Assembly (NCBI GenBank): GCA_008508345.1
Contig: QNGE01000928.1
Span: 36,404 to 100,403, forward strand
Source: Paragonimus westermani
Taxonomy: Eukaryota > Platyhelminthes > Trematoda > Plagiorchiida > Troglotrematidae
DNA: 64,000 nt
Direction: 5' to 3'
Shown: one piece after another, positions 38,331 to 51,797 of the stretch
How positions within the stretch are numbered: position 1 is the stretch's first letter
Layout: every line of letters begins with the position of its first letter
Made by a program: the position numbers and the translations under genes
The notes under the pieces: model-generated
Told to the model about the DNA's origin: nothing
Seen by the model: the letters and a program-made list of their open reading frames with translations, nothing else
The model's database searches: none

Positions 38331-39049
38331 CAATGGTCCAACACGGCACTGGTGCCACATACGCAGTACCTTCCGGCTCATTCACATGCGGTTCGAGCAA
38401 CTGTACGCAGATCCAAAATTCCACACAGCATCTCGGCTGTCGTTCACATTCCACAGGACTTGGCCAGCATCATGTGCACTCATACGCCAAGGAGTCATCT
38501 TCATCCCCGAGTAGGCATTGAGACACCTGGTAATTTTATCGTGACTGTCCTCTCAGACAGTACCGTTGCTCTCGGTATAGTCGACTGGGGCACAAGAACA
38601 ACTGACATTGATTCCTCTACCTCCAAGCCATGGCATAACTCCAAGTTCAGCTCGAAGCACGGATCCAGATCGGTTGGCAGATCCGTGAGCCTGCTGACCG
38701 TCTTCCAAGTCAGCACTGTCGGTCGATGGAAGTTCGTGTCGATCAGGATAAATGATTTTCCAGTTTGATTGCAGCTGGACATTGCGTCGGATATTGCATC
38801 CATTTTGGAAAACCCCTGGAGAACGCTCGGCCGACGCCCAATTTGACGGACATCTCAGTTCGCCACGAACCCCCATGGTGGCATTTCGCATCTGAGTGGC
38901 CAACTTCACTGTCGCGTCTCATTCAGAGACACAACTGTAAACCGTTTCTGCTACTCCTCTGGCTCGAATCTCAGTTTGCTCGAGGTTCATAGGATAGAAC
39001 AATTTGGCCTGCTCTATTTTTCCATTCAAACATCCTGCAACCAGGTGGG

Positions 39050-39829
39050 GTCATTTGCAGCGCCACTGGATGTGACAACTGGAACCCAAGCAACCTTGAA
39101 TCTATCCCTTGGATTTCAACACATCTTCCGTCTGATAAGAGCGATACTGTAGGGAGATTTGGCACTTGTGTATTCAGAGTTCAAGCGCCCAGAGGAAGGG
39201 GACGTCCTTCTTCCTGTAACCGTACCACTGACTTCACCAACGGCGATTGCTACTATCAACATTCTTCGACTGCCGTTCAGTCAGCATAGTCCCACCAAAA
39301 CCATTGTGTCTAACAATGGTACTCAGTTCACTTCCGTTCATAGAACACGTTCGGTCGCCTCCACATCATCCGCAGACAGAACATTTCGTCGACACACCCG
39401 AACGTACCCCCTTCCAACCGCGTGGGTAAGAGGCGTCTGAAGAAACCTTGCAGCAATTCTTGTTTGTCTATCGGACAACTCCTAATTAGTAACCAACCTC
39501 CTGCTGAAGCCGTTATGGGTCGTGAACTGCCAACCACACTGACCTCTTTGATTCAGACGAGGATATTGGAACGAAAGAAATTTCATCTAGACGAACACGC
39601 CTCGATATCAGTTCAGTCACCAGTCTACGCCCGCGATTATGGATCCGGTCACAATCAGTCAGCAGAAGGTGTGATAAGGAGATGCCTGGGCAACGTGTTT
39701 TATGGGGTTTCCGTTGATAAGGTCACTTGGGTCTGCCATCGAAATCAGATCCGGCAATGTCATGGTGTCAGTGAAGAAATCCGTGATGACCAGGCAACTA
39801 TACCGCTTACCTACCCCTGGGCACGTTAG
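39050..39829 (+). pseudogene. Gypsy integrase relic
   Basis: In shifting + strand frames there is ATINILRLPFSQHSPTKTI then VSNNGTQFTS (about 39250-39340), VRSPPHHPQTEHFVDT (39350-39400), and SEETLQQFLFVYRTTPN (39437-39487). A 136-codon stretch to 39829 then holds AEAVMGRELPTTL, VYARDYGSG and WVCHRNQIR. These are the catalytic core and C-terminal region of Ty3/Gypsy integrase. The usual SDNGTQFT is SNNGTQFT, so the second catalytic Asp is Asn. The third acid region has lost the NGQA residues. A protease-like trace may precede it (39060-39150). Reverse transcriptase and RNase H were not found between gag and integrase. Confidence 0.75.
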
Positions 39830-40310
39830 GGCTTCCTGAGAAAGCAGTATTACCTGGAGCATCAACTTTACCTTCGTCGGCAGCTGGGATTAGTCCTTTC
39901 ATCAGAAGGTGGAATCAAGGACAACTCCAACCGTCGACTTCTGTTCAGGATGACACGGAGAGGATCGGCTACTACCAACCCACGTAAAGGAAATGTCGGG
40001 GAAGTCCCCGGTTCCTCGAAAACATTGTGTGGCAAGAAGACTAACAAAGTACACTTACCAATGACCTTCATCGCCGCCTTGGTCATGTACTCTTCCGGTC
40101 TTCACGAGCCTTCTCAGCCGTCCTGACATCTGTTATTGCCATTCCGACTATATGCCTACTCTTCATTGTCCGGACATTTGTCTGGTCCATTTTTTTTTGA
40201 AGTTCACTTGTTGCTAGTCTCAAGCCCTATAAACATGAACGGGTTTGTGACCATGTTGTCTTCTGATTGAGCGAAATAAAAGAACTCTGTCAGTAGGCCA
40301 TTCTTTTCAC
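39830..40310 (+). other. 3' tail of the Gypsy relic, possible LTR remnant
   Basis: The sequence after the integrase includes CCGGACATTTGTCTGG (imperfect palindrome near 40167) and AATAAA at 40276-40281, as expected for an LTR R region. No second copy exists upstream of gag, so the LTR cannot be proven. Confidence 0.35.
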
Positions 40311-41634
40311 TGTGTTCATGCCGTAGCCTTAGGTGGATGAGTTGATCGAAAAAAAAACCAATTGGTTATACTCCATACTCTGTCGTTCTGTTTTCCGTCG
40401 TATCATTAAGCGTTGTTCCGTTTTGTTTACGCGCTAGTAGGTTGTAAATCCAATCAAAACAATCCTTCAGAACCTTTTATTTTGATGAACACTATTCACA
40501 TTGATATGACCTTTTTTTAAAGATGCCTTCTGGTTGTTTGTGAAGTTCGGGCAGGAGTTTGTACGGTCCATACTGTAAATTCGTACATGTACAATAAACC
40601 ACAATTCAGAAAGATGGAGTACATGAACCGACACATTAACTTACTGGAAGACAAAGCGCGCATAGGAAATGTAAATAAGATAACGCAAAATGTGTGCCTG
40701 ACTTGTGTCTCTTTAAGAAGTTGATATCACCTTTCCATCCAGTATCACTAACACTGTTCCCAACCAGAAGAAGATCCTCACTAAACAATCACTCGCTGGC
40801 CATTGTGTTTTTAAAAAGTGAATGATTCCTAATTCTTGTGTCAACAAAACTAGGCTGTTCTCGGAACGTTCCAATAGTAACTTATTTCCATTACTAAAGA
40901 TAACTAGCTCATCAGTAGTAATCATTAGTTTTTTGACGGTTGATTTTATAAGTTGTGTTAGATCATTAAGATATCAACCACGTAATGACGATGTTCATCG
41001 TTACTGACATAACTAGTTTATTAGTCTTCCTTATTGTTCATCGCAGAAAAACTTTGTAAACAGAGTCACATCTGAAATAAGTAACTTCTTTTACTCGATC
41101 TTCTTGAAATATACCTCCACACTTTTTGCTCTCATACCGTCACATTCTAACACTGCGACACAAATCTTGTAATTTTGTTCTTTTTCAAATTAAACACGAA
41201 ACTATCCCCAGTATTTTTCGTCTGAAATCGTCTGCAACAGCCCACTAAATTTTTCTTCGCTGTTAACTTGTTTATTACAATCAATTTGCGATTTACGTTC
41301 ATTAATTTGGATGACTTTCATTCGCTGAAGAAGTAAGTACGTAAACCACTGGAAATTTACCTATCGAGGTGCGTAAAGGGTGGTAGTGACGTGGCTTGAT
41401 TGCTCAAATGATCAGCGAAAATCGATGTTCTTCATACTTCTTAATGTATACACATCAATCTTCGAGATACTGGGTATAATAGTGACTGCATTCATCATAC
41501 GGATACTTTCAATTGCAGTGCGTCTTCCATTCATTGTAAATTAATCGTAGAATTGGACCAAAGAATTCAACTTGTTTTTCTTTTCACTGATGAGTAGTCG
41601 GGGATTTAGTTTATTTTCTAGTTGACCATCACTC
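40311..41634. other. Intergenic, nothing recognised
   Basis: AT-rich, only short frames. Confidence 0.35.
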
Positions 41635-41730
41635 ACATTTGATCGCAGCGTTCGTATTCAGATAGACTTNTTCTTTTCGAAAGAGGCTGGCTGGCAGGTC
41701 TATCTGAATGCAAAGGCTGCAATCAAATGT
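41635..41730. repeat. Inverted repeat with 35-bp arms (30/35 matching)
   Basis: The arm 41635-41669 (ACATTTGATCGCAGCG at its outer end) pairs with 41696-41730 (CTGCAATCAAATGT at its outer end). There are five mismatches and a 26-nt loop that holds the single N at 41670. The outer and inner parts of the stem are best conserved. It may be a foldback element or the hairpin end of a transposon. No flanking duplication was evident. Confidence 0.85.
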
Positions 41731-44700
41731 TTTTGTTTTCTAGAGAAATGTCTTCCATCCAATTAGTTGTTTGTTTGCCCAATACGAAATGTATGTTGAA
41801 AACCATTTTAGATGTGTCCGGAATTCCGTAGGTCTCTCGTTCATTTACACATCACCTCAATATAATATAATGCTATTTCTTTCCTTTACTCTGAGTTTGG
41901 CATTCCACACGTGCTACCGATCGTCGACTTTGAATACTGATCATTTATCTGCATGCACATCTGAATGAAAGTACTCAGCACTATTTACATAATGGGCATC
42001 TTTCACCAATTTACAGGACAGATAACAGGATGCAGTGAGTAGCTGGAAGGGCGGTGATGGTGGTGACCAGCTAGCAATCAGTTCATGCCCAAATTTTACT
42101 TCACACGGTTAGTGATGGGTAGAATGTGTTTTATTTAAAAAAAATAACGCCCTTGTTAAACGTTGTGGCTCACATCTTCACCTATTTTCATGAAATGGTC
42201 GTTATAGGTATATTACTAACGGACACAAAATAGATCTGGTAATAAGTTCACTCACTTCAGAACGAATTATGAAAAACAATAGTTTTATTTAGTTTCAGGA
42301 GACAAAGGGAAACCCTCTGCGTTTTTGCCCATTGAACAGCAGTATACTGACTGGAAATCAAATCGTTTCAACTAATTCATCAAAATGTGTGCTCAAACAA
42401 ACTCCTCTTACATTGAAGGGCTGGATTCTATTTACTCAAGTGCAACGTAATCTCACTTCAAGAAATTTAGTGGGTGTAGCTCAAAGACCACGTGAGCGCC
42501 TTTGAAATTGTACGGTGTCAACAAACTAGGCGAGACCTTTTTTCATAAAGATCAGCTTATCTTTGACAATCTCCGAGAGGCTCATATTTCAACCAATGAG
42601 CGGAGCTTGCATGAGTTATTTAATGCTGCATTAAAGGGAGAGGGTTTGTAACACATTCCAGAATGTTTAATTCAGTTAGATCCCAATAACGAACACAAAG
42701 AGTTTGGCTATTCACCAATGTAGACAGGTGAGTACTCACACCGACGACGCAAAGCACTCTCTGATCCATATGGTTTTATTAACACTCGCGCCAGCATTAA
42801 AAACTCAGGCGTCCTTCTTGGAAAAAGCACACACTACTTTGTCCCGTAAAATACTACTTTCAAACTAGCTAATATTAATTATCTGTTAACCTATTACAAT
42901 AAATCTTCCTTTTTGGATCTGTCGTTTGTAACGTGTACTCGTCAAAGCACCCTTTTTCATTAGTTGGGTAGTACACATATCTTTCGGCTCATCTGTTTTA
43001 TTCTGACGTTAGCCACTTTTCTCGTTCAGCTAAATTAACGATGTGCCTTCTAATGCACGTGATTGCAAAATAATCTTGCCCAAACACCACTTGCGGATTC
43101 AAATCTCTGAACCAGATCGGCTACAATCAATCGAAGTCAACCACTCACTGCAAGTAAATCTATATTGCTTGTGTGATATACAGCTATGGTTATTTGACCA
43201 AGTGTTCCTAATCCCATATTAACGCTGAGTGGATAGGATTGGAAAAATCGTCCGTCTTTACCCAAATGACCAGCTGACTGACATACAAGAACGTTGTATA
43301 GCAATGGAATACGTTTTTCCATAAATATACTGTCAACACATATTTACAGACCGCTCTAAGCGTGGGGTACAGGGCATTCGACATAGATACAAATAATTAT
43401 GGGTATCCAACTGCCTGGTGACCGATTTATTGTTCTAGAACTGGAATCAAATTGGTTTAACGAGTGGACCGGTTGTAAACGCTAAATGTGGTATATAGGA
43501 CTAACCATAGACAAGTTGGATAGGCAGCGCAGAGTTAATAGCGCGATGGGAAATGATTGTTTAAAAGTCGATGCTAGCGGACGGTGGGAAACGGGAGCTC
43601 GATAAAGAAAATCGATCGGTCACATGGGAAACTGGCGAAGTGGGCGGATCGAATGGACTAGACTTACCCAAAACATTTTTTACTCCGACAAGGATGAAGG
43701 TAGAAAGTGATCGGTTATTGGAAATTTGGCCCCATTATTTTCAGTGCAAGCCAAATTGGTTGGACATTTAGTTCACTTCTAATCTGTGTTTCTTGCGTGA
43801 GTTAAGCCTAGTGTACTCCACTTCATTCGTATATGCGCATAATGACTGCCCACCACTTAACTTTAACGGAGTCAGTCGTTAACTGAAAAGTGTTGATAGC
43901 GTTGGTCACCGATTAAAATTAGTAACAGAGATATTACTGATCTGGTTGGCATCAGCTAGTCGTTGCTCACATGCGACTATAATTTCCACATCCAGACAAG
44001 CTATTCAGCTGAACTCATCAAAAACGAGCTGTAACTCCGAGGTTAACTCTCGTTGGAGACAGTGACTGACACAGGTGTCTTCACCACGACCCGGACTTGA
44101 AATCTAACCCAATTTCTTGGGAGTTCGAAACTCTCCCGTTGCAAACGCATGCGTTGTTGATGAACTCCTGTACAACAAAAACTCACTTCAGTTTATAGTT
44201 TTCAAGTCAGGACTACTGATACAGTCAACTTGCAGGTGGATACTGTGACTGGCTGTAAGTTCTATTCAAATGACAAGCTTCTACTCTTTTTGTTTTCAAA
44301 ATGACACACAGTGGATGCAAGTGGGCAAGTAACATCAATGGTAGATACTATCTCAAAGAGGTCTTCAATTACTTTATATATGTGATTACATAGGGTAATC
44401 TGTACAAAGTCTGGTTACAGTAACTCCCTGTTAATTATTGTCAATCCCCCATTAATTTGCACTTCATTAGGTATCTATTGCAGTTCGCGTGTTTTTATAC
44501 AGAAAAATTCTGGAAGGCGTCGTGCTGCTACCTTTTAAAGTCAGCGACCACTAATAATGCTACACACTGACATATATGTATGTGTGTACTAATACACGTG
44601 AACTACCACGACGACCTGATACCGATAAGCAGGTTTTTCCGTGTGTGCAAATGAGCGATTTCCATTTGTAACTGACTACTTTACCACCCCACCCCACCCG

Positions 44701-47400
44701 GAAGAACTGTCAACTTCTTGGATTATTTTTTAACTGACCTTCTTCAGAGTTAACTAAGTTCGACGAGAAAACGAACAAACAACCAAGGATATTAGTTTTT
44801 GTGACACTTCGTCAAATTCTGATGCACATGAAATGTTAGTATGTCCGTTATCGGTTTACTAGTCCTCTCAAGGCTGTGCCGATTGATCTGATTGCGAGAG
44901 TGAATCACTTTCCAAGGAGTGCCAGTCGCCTAGTTTTTACAAAAAACATCCTTTATGACATAAAGTTGTGTTCCGCGGTTCGACTGAGTATACCGATGTA
45001 TCTACGTATTACAACTCTACAGATGTGAAGAATAAATACAAATGTATGACGACATATGCAAGTACGTTGAACTCACCCCTGCACAACGTGTTATATATTT
45101 GTGTTTACATGATACGTGGTCAGGTACTGGCCCAGAATGAAATGAGGCTTGTTTCCCGAAATGCCGGAAAGAACGATTGAGAAAAAATAATTTTACATTG
45201 TGCCAGCGGAAAAAAGCACAGTCACTAATCCATTTAGGTGAGAGACGCAGAGGTTATCCACAAGAGGGACAACGATTTTTGGAAAGGGGGTGTTCATTCT
45301 TGATGTACCTTGAGGATCCCTGAACCTCTGAGATAAATAACTGTGACATGCACAGAAATCAAGCTGAATATTGACCACTAATAAGGTATTCCACAACCGC
45401 TGGTTACGCGCAATACGCAGTGAGGTCATCTGTCCTAGGAAGTATCGAAAAACTAACACGATGGCTTACAAAATCATACTGCAGCCATCGATCGCAAAAG
45501 TCGACGAGATTGTAAAGACCACATCTGCTTTCAACGGACCACATAGCTCTCATCTATACGGCACACATCGGTCGATATTTGTTCGATGAGCCTGGCCAGC
45601 AATTACAACTGAGGTGACTGACTTTTTATCAGAATAAAGAATTTAAATCACGAATACAGTTAATAATTCCTGTTCCCTATACTCACTGAATATATACCAA
45701 TTAAGTCAGATCAGCTGCATTAACTTCGCTTGTCTTACCTTCATTTGAATGCCATTTGCGATTATCAGTAAAACAAATGTGGTAGCGAATCTTGTTAACA
45801 CACCTTAACTAACATAAACTTCGGGTTCATACAGACATTACTGACATGTCCACATTGACTAGTCTAAAGTTTGTAATCCGTTTGTGCGACTCAAGGTCAA
45901 AGCGACGCAAATAGCCACAATCACTGATTGTTGACGAGTTTGCTTTAGCATTGTAAATTCTCCGTCGGCCTCAGTTCTATTCCACCTAATCCCGTAATGT
46001 TTCGGGTCCCTCACTATTTTGTAAACTAGATATCGCACTATTTTTACACCAAATTTTATGTTCCACAGTCTTTGAAAAACTTAGACGGACCGGCTTTTAC
46101 ATATTGTATATTGCAGTTGTAGACGATAGTTGGATTTATTTGATGTTAGCCCCAGCCCAAACTAACCTAGTCAATTCGCCTACGAAGCAGCTTAGATGAT
46201 GATCCTCCGGACGATGGATACAATCACTACTGATCGTTCTATCCACCAACAATGTCAGGAGCAAGTGCCGATGAAGATCAGATTTCTTGCTGGCAAATGT
46301 GAAAGCTCAAACGGTATTAGTGAATGAAATGGGCTGATTGAGTATTAGGGTGGCGTTTTCTGGAGCTGAAAAATACGGTCATTGTACGATCTGTTTGCCA
46401 TTTGCAAGCAAACTAACGAATCTGTGAACCTGCTGTATCAAGGCGGTCGAGAACTTACAATGAACCTGCCCAAAGATTTGAGCTTAAAGGAAGTTTTGAT
46501 TTCCTTTGTAAAATCTGATGAGTTAAATAGCTTCACAATCACACTTGTTAACTTTGCTATATCACGTTGAGTCATGCTAGGGTATAAACTTGTAACTTGC
46601 GTCATCGCTGGCAAACGTGGCAGATGTTTTTTGCCGTATGTCACCATTTTATAATATAATTCTGATCAGAACTTTATGATAAGGAAAACTCAGAAAATGT
46701 TTTAGTTTCTAGTACTGATGTTTAAAAAAAGCTGCATCCCTTCCATTTGCAACGCGTGACTCACCAGAAGTTTTCGATTATGGTCGCCTCTTTTCTTTCA
46801 GTTAATCCACACCAAATTTTGCGCTTGATCGATATCAATATATAGGCGTGGTAACCAATTGAGAAGTGAAGCTGATTCTTTACTGACCTCAACAGGTCAC
46901 GTGCTCTCAAGTCACAAGCTGTTACCCTTATATCATAAAAATAGTGAACCTCAGCGTTCAGTCAAATAAACGCCATAGTTAACCAGTCAGAAACGATGAG
47001 GGTGGGCTACTGGTTCGTCGGTGAGCGTGGCATTTGAGGCTGTGGATCATAATTCGGACGTTAAAATAGCCTATCAATTTAGGGACAAGCAAGCCAAATA
47101 GATGAGTGGCGCAGAAAAAAGTTTCAACTATCCAAAGAAATTAGGACTACGTCCTCGATATCACTCAAGATATCTGCTCGGTTTAAACAATGTTGATGCC
47201 TAACTAATTATGAGGAACTAACAGTCTGTAAGAATCTATATTCATTCATCTGGTCAACCTTCAGGTGGCTCCTTCTGAGCGTATTATATGGTTTAATTAC
47301 ATAGGCTAGGTTGACATTCCTTCCAGGTCACATTGTGCTTATCCAGTGGCTAAGGCTGGTATTTGAACTCAACAGTAGATGCCGTAAACATTTCGGCATG
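41731..47400. other. Intergenic, nothing recognised
   Basis: There are no domains, repeats or RNA genes I can support. The frame at 43571-43771 looks protein-like (acidic and basic mix) but lacks splice sites or a family. Confidence 0.35.
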
Positions 47401-47499
47401 AAATATCAGAGTCCATTTCTTCGCCCCCTCAAATCACGCAAATTACGCCGAACGCGCCAGCCCTCGCCATCATGTGCAACAATCCGGTCCATCAATCGA

Positions 47500-47553
47500 C
47501 CAATCGCCAGTCCTAACTTGGTATCGACCGCTGGCAAAATTAAGTGAACCAAT
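47500..47553 (+). promoter_or_regulatory. Two CCAAT boxes upstream of the CRMP-like gene
   Basis: CCAAT occurs at 47500-47504 (GACCAATCGC) and at 47549-47553 (AACCAATCAG, a match to the NF-Y consensus), 114-163 bp before the ATG at 47667. The surrounding 47400-47700 is richer in GC and CpG than the neighbourhood. Both boxes are in the gene's orientation. The transcription start is not known. Confidence 0.4.
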
Positions 47554-47666
47554 CAGAGCGAAGCCATATACGTTCGCCCAGTTGTGGTTCTTGCAATTCG
47601 GTTGTGTGGCAAGCTGCGAGGCTAGCCGGTTTGTGATCCACGTGATTGATCGAAGCGTTTGACACA

Positions 47667-47885
47667 ATGTCTCACCGACGTGAATCAGGCGCTGTGCCTC
47701 CATGGGTGGTTCCTGAACCAAGCCCCCGGAAAAGAACCAGTCAGTCTGAAATTCATCAAGAAGACACGCAAAATTCGAGGTTGTCAAATGATGGCCGACA
47801 CGTTCCTGGCCCAGAAACCGCTGAGGAGAAACGAAAAAGTCTTGCAAGTGGGGAGACACATGAAAATCAGAGATTCCAAAGTCAG
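47667..47885 (+). CDS. DPYSL: CRMP/dihydropyrimidinase-like gene, first coding exon (N-terminal extension)
   Basis: The first Met follows an in-frame stop at 47643. The exon gives exactly 73 residues and ends at the donor CAG|GTAAGA (47886), phase 0. The peptide is hydrophilic, rich in Ser, Glu, Arg and Pro (PSPRKRTSQSEIHQED), and has no signal peptide or membrane segment, as expected of a disordered N-terminal extension. The long A isoforms of CRMPs carry such an extension just before the conserved (K/R)LLIKGG start. The link to the next exon is inferred from phase: the acceptor at 51798 is also phase 0 and the join would read RFQSQ-NQYLHIIGGE. It could instead be exon 1 of an unrelated gene. 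Confidence 0.5.
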
Positions 47886-50800
47886 GTAAGAGCTGGTGAT
47901 TATCAAGCAAAGTTTTAAAACATTTTGAACAGTGCTATCCCCAAGTAAATTAAATGTGTTAGCGTCTCTGTGCGAAAAATCCACTTAATCTCTTGAATAA
48001 CAACCTTCACTCTGCTCATGCTGGACTATCGTTAGCAAGTTGCCCTATTCATCCGGTTGGCGGATACGCCTGAAATTATAACTTTGCCTCTGTTTTGTTG
48101 TTAAAAATTACTGTGAGTATAGTGTATGTGAAGGCTGTTCAATTCTTCTCGAATTGATGTCAAATGCAATGTGACAGTATTATTGCATAATGACCCGGTT
48201 AATTGGAGAATCACGTCAAGTCTTTTACATTCATAGTGTTCCTGCCCTTTTTCTGGAAATTTTAGACATAAAAAGGCGATCCACAAAATCAGCACTTGCA
48301 TGAAATAATCGGTAAAGTTTAATATTTCTTATCGTGAGCTGCTACACCAGCTGACATGTTGCACTTTCATTATTTGTGCCACGTCAATGATTGCGGTTTA
48401 CTGACACTGTCCTAGTCCATTCTTAGAAAGATTCTTTTGATCCATGACTATTTAGCCCCTAACTTCACCTTTAGGTGTTGATCTCTACTGATTCCTCATC
48501 TGGAAATCAGTAGAGGTGGGTAGGATAAAAAAATTCGGTGTTACGTGTTGTCCCTTAACTGCCTCTTATTTTGAACTGGTAGATTTTTCTTTATCGAGTC
48601 AAACTCGGATTAGTACATGTATTTTTCATATCTGTGCTAAAAATTAAACGCCATACATTCCAGAGACGATTCTGCTGGGCAAACTGCACCCTTTCTGGAG
48701 TTGAAAGCGTCCTGATCAAATTCAAGATGCGAAATTCAGTAAACAAACGCTGTTTGGAAGATTGCGTTTATTCAGCCTAATGGCAGTAATTTTGTAATTT
48801 TTCTGTTTGGTGAGTACAAGCCTACTGAACTCACTATAGCTGGGTAAACGTTCTCGCCCACCCGATGTGACGTGTATACATGTCGCCTTTCTGATTGCCT
48901 GTCATGTTTCGGTGCGAAATCCCATCGTTAATCAATACTCACATCGTCCCGGAAATTTAGGATTTCTAGGCGACCGTTTCCGTTTTGACTTGGGGAACAG
49001 AAAACGGGGAAAAGATACTGCGTTTGGGCAAAACGATTCGTCCTGCTGTTGGCCAATCAACAGACAGCTTCGGGATAAGTAAACAATTCTTGAAAACGGA
49101 CTGGGCCGGAGTGATCGTGACACAGCCCATGTCTGCTTCACTTATATTTTGAAGATGTCCAAAATAAACCACTATCCTAAAGGTCCAATGTGACGATTAA
49201 CTTCTAACCGAGGTGAGAACTAGTGGGTGTGAGGTGTATGAATCAGAATGAACGAGTAGGAATAAACGAAACTTCATAACTTGTAGTTATTGGCTGTCTA
49301 TTATATTTGCTTTGGCTTTGGCACACTCAGCACTGCTACCAAACTGTGATGTCTAAATGACTTAGCTTCACTTGACTAAACTACCCCTTCTATAATAACA
49401 TAACCTAGCTGAATAGTGGGGCAAAACTGTGCGCATTTTGGCCAAGTCATTCTAAGCAGGGGAGTGAGCTACCTTACTTCAGAAAAGGTCTTTATTTTGT
49501 AAGATAACACGGTGTTTTATGCGGATTCCTTTTTGCTGGAAACAGATTAAGTTAACGTTATTTGTTCAAGGGTAAACTTACCTCGGGAATGTTGGCCATT
49601 CTGTCATTTTTTGCTCTCCAAATTATTGGAATGACCTAATTTCTTCCGCACTAACTGTTATGTTAACTGAATACTTACTTGGGTTGTTTGACATTAAATT
49701 TCGAGATGAGAAAGCTTTGTATTCTGGAGGATATACACAGTTATCGAATATAAACCCTCATACAATATAATCAGTAATCCTTATCACAGGAATAGATAAT
49801 AAACTGATTAAGAGGCACTCAAACTAAATGCCAAATTCTGGCAGAAGTTGGCCCGAATGTTTCCGATTGCAGTTCAATAATGGCCGCGGTATTAACCTCA
49901 AATGTAAATGATTGTCACAATCCGAGTGTCACCGTAAAACCGAATTGCGCCATATTGAGCCACATACGTAGTCATCTGAAACATTTATGAAACTACATAT
50001 AGAAACTGGCTCTTGGTGAGGCTTGCCTAACACCTGTATGACGATATTATGTATGTCATTTTGATAAGTCGTAACGTAACCGCTGAGGAGTTGAAGAACA
50101 CGCTTCTATCAATTTCTTAACAATATTTTGCATGTGAATCGGTATCAATGGACGCTCAGCTAGATATTGAAACGATTTGTTAACACAGCTAATATACCTG
50201 TACTAAGTACACCTACGTTGGAATGCCCAATCGGTTTAGATTTTTAATTTACATCTGTTTGGCCTCAGTAATGTTGCTTAGTAACGTTGCAAATTCAGCT
50301 GACATCGGAGTCTAGTAAGAGGTAGAAATATGTTATTCACGTTTCATTCAATTTTGCGCAAACTTGCAGGTCATAATTATCTAACCCCAGAAAACGTCCT
50401 CGAATATTTAATGATCACGTTGCACATGACATCAAACTATTGCTAACGGGTATTTCGATATCAGTAAGCACAATGTTTGTTGAAAGATTCCAGTTCACTC
50501 TGGTCTCTTGAGCTGGCCAGTGTAGGCCAAAAAGAAGCCACCTTTTTGATAACGACTTACTGTCATTCACGGTTTAGTTGTTCTTTAAAGAGATATAGAC
50601 ATCTTGATTGCAAATGGTCAAGTTTAGACACGAATGTTTTCAGTAGTTATATTCCAATCATTTATTTGCACTTGCTTTCTAGTTGGGCCTAATTTCTCCT
50701 TCCAAAGTTTGCTTGCTGTATTTACACTGAACACTGAAGCGTATCAATGGTTTGGTATGAACAGTTTTCTCTGCTTGGTGTGCAACTGAGATGGGCAAAT

Positions 50801-51797
50801 GCTGCACTATTTTGTGTTCTTCTAAATCCCGACAATATTATCTACCAGTGACGTTTCTTTACTGATTTCCTGTTTAAACTTTGTAACTGTATCTTGCTAT
50901 CAGTTGGGTAGATCGAAGCAACTGTCAAACCCAGTCTGCGGTTACTCTACTCGTCACTGATTTGTGGACCGCCAACAACGTGTTTGGCAACTAGTCCAAT
51001 ATTACTCCCGATTGCCCTGTTACCTGTCTAAGCCACTTTTGCAAGTTAGGCGATCAGCCTACCGACTGTAAGAGACAGTTTGTGCACACGACTGAACGTA
51101 CTGGGCTTTTCGTATGCGGAATTCCACCACAAGTCACAGTCTGACTGGTGGATTGCGCATTTGTTTATCACACACTTATCTTTCATGACAACATCCTGGA
51201 ATGTTTCGTGTAGCTTCCTTCATTAACCTTTCACTTCATGCTGCGACCATAAGTTTATACGGGCCCCTCGGCTTCAACTTCTGAGCACATATACATTTGA
51301 GTTATCTTACTGTAGTAAACAACAGCCATAGGTTATTGAAGCATTTACTGAGAATGCAATTTTTGTGCACCCAGTACGTTCAACAGCAGCACCAAAATCA
51401 TCATCAGTAATGGACGTACCTGATTCACTGTTGTACAATCAAAGGAAGCCAAAAGATTTTGTAACAAGATGTCTGGATGTTGCAAGCGGACAACCTGGTT
51501 ACGAGTGAAAGTAAAACAACGTACGAGACAGCCTCCTTGTAACTCCCACTATCCGTGTTAATTTTCTTTACTTCTGGTGCAACTCAGTTAAATGCTTTCG
51601 GCACTCAGGGAACACTTTTTGCAAACTCACTTGTCCATTGAGCGGCTTAATTCTGTTTTATGTGCTAGCCAAGTTACGATCATAAGATTGAATAATGTAT
51701 GCGATTTCCTTAGGGCTCCCGTTCAACATAATCACAGTACATTCATGAATGCTGAATATTCTCCTTTATGAACAGTTCCATTTCTTCCAACCCTCAG
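47886..51797 (+). other. Putative intron 1 of the CRMP-like gene
   Basis: This 3.9-kb stretch has no recognised exon. Frames at 48973-49131 (51 codons, followed by AATAAA near 49162) and 50477-50692 are unassigned. A 48483-48515 hairpin with 11-bp arms lies within it. The stretch ends CCATTTCTTCCAACCCTCAG, a good acceptor. Confidence 0.4.
48483..48515. repeat. Short perfect hairpin
   Basis: CTCTACTGATT (48483-48493) and AATCAGTAGAG (48505-48515) are exact reverse complements around an 11-nt loop. There is no T-run as in a Pol III terminator. Function is unknown. Confidence 0.7.

Noticed and set aside
43571..43771. 66-codon protein-like frame
   Set aside because: No family or splice support.
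48973..49131. 51-codon frame after TTTCTAG with AATAAA downstream, like a terminal exon
   Set aside because: The product is unrecognised, and the stretch lies in the intron suggested by stronger phase evidence; a frame this long is expected by chance.
51410..51460. ATG-led peptide MDVPDSLLYNQRKPKDF as first exon of the CRMP-like gene
   Set aside because: It needs a weak GTAACA donor; the exon at 47667 and the in-frame ATG at 51768 are both better explanations.
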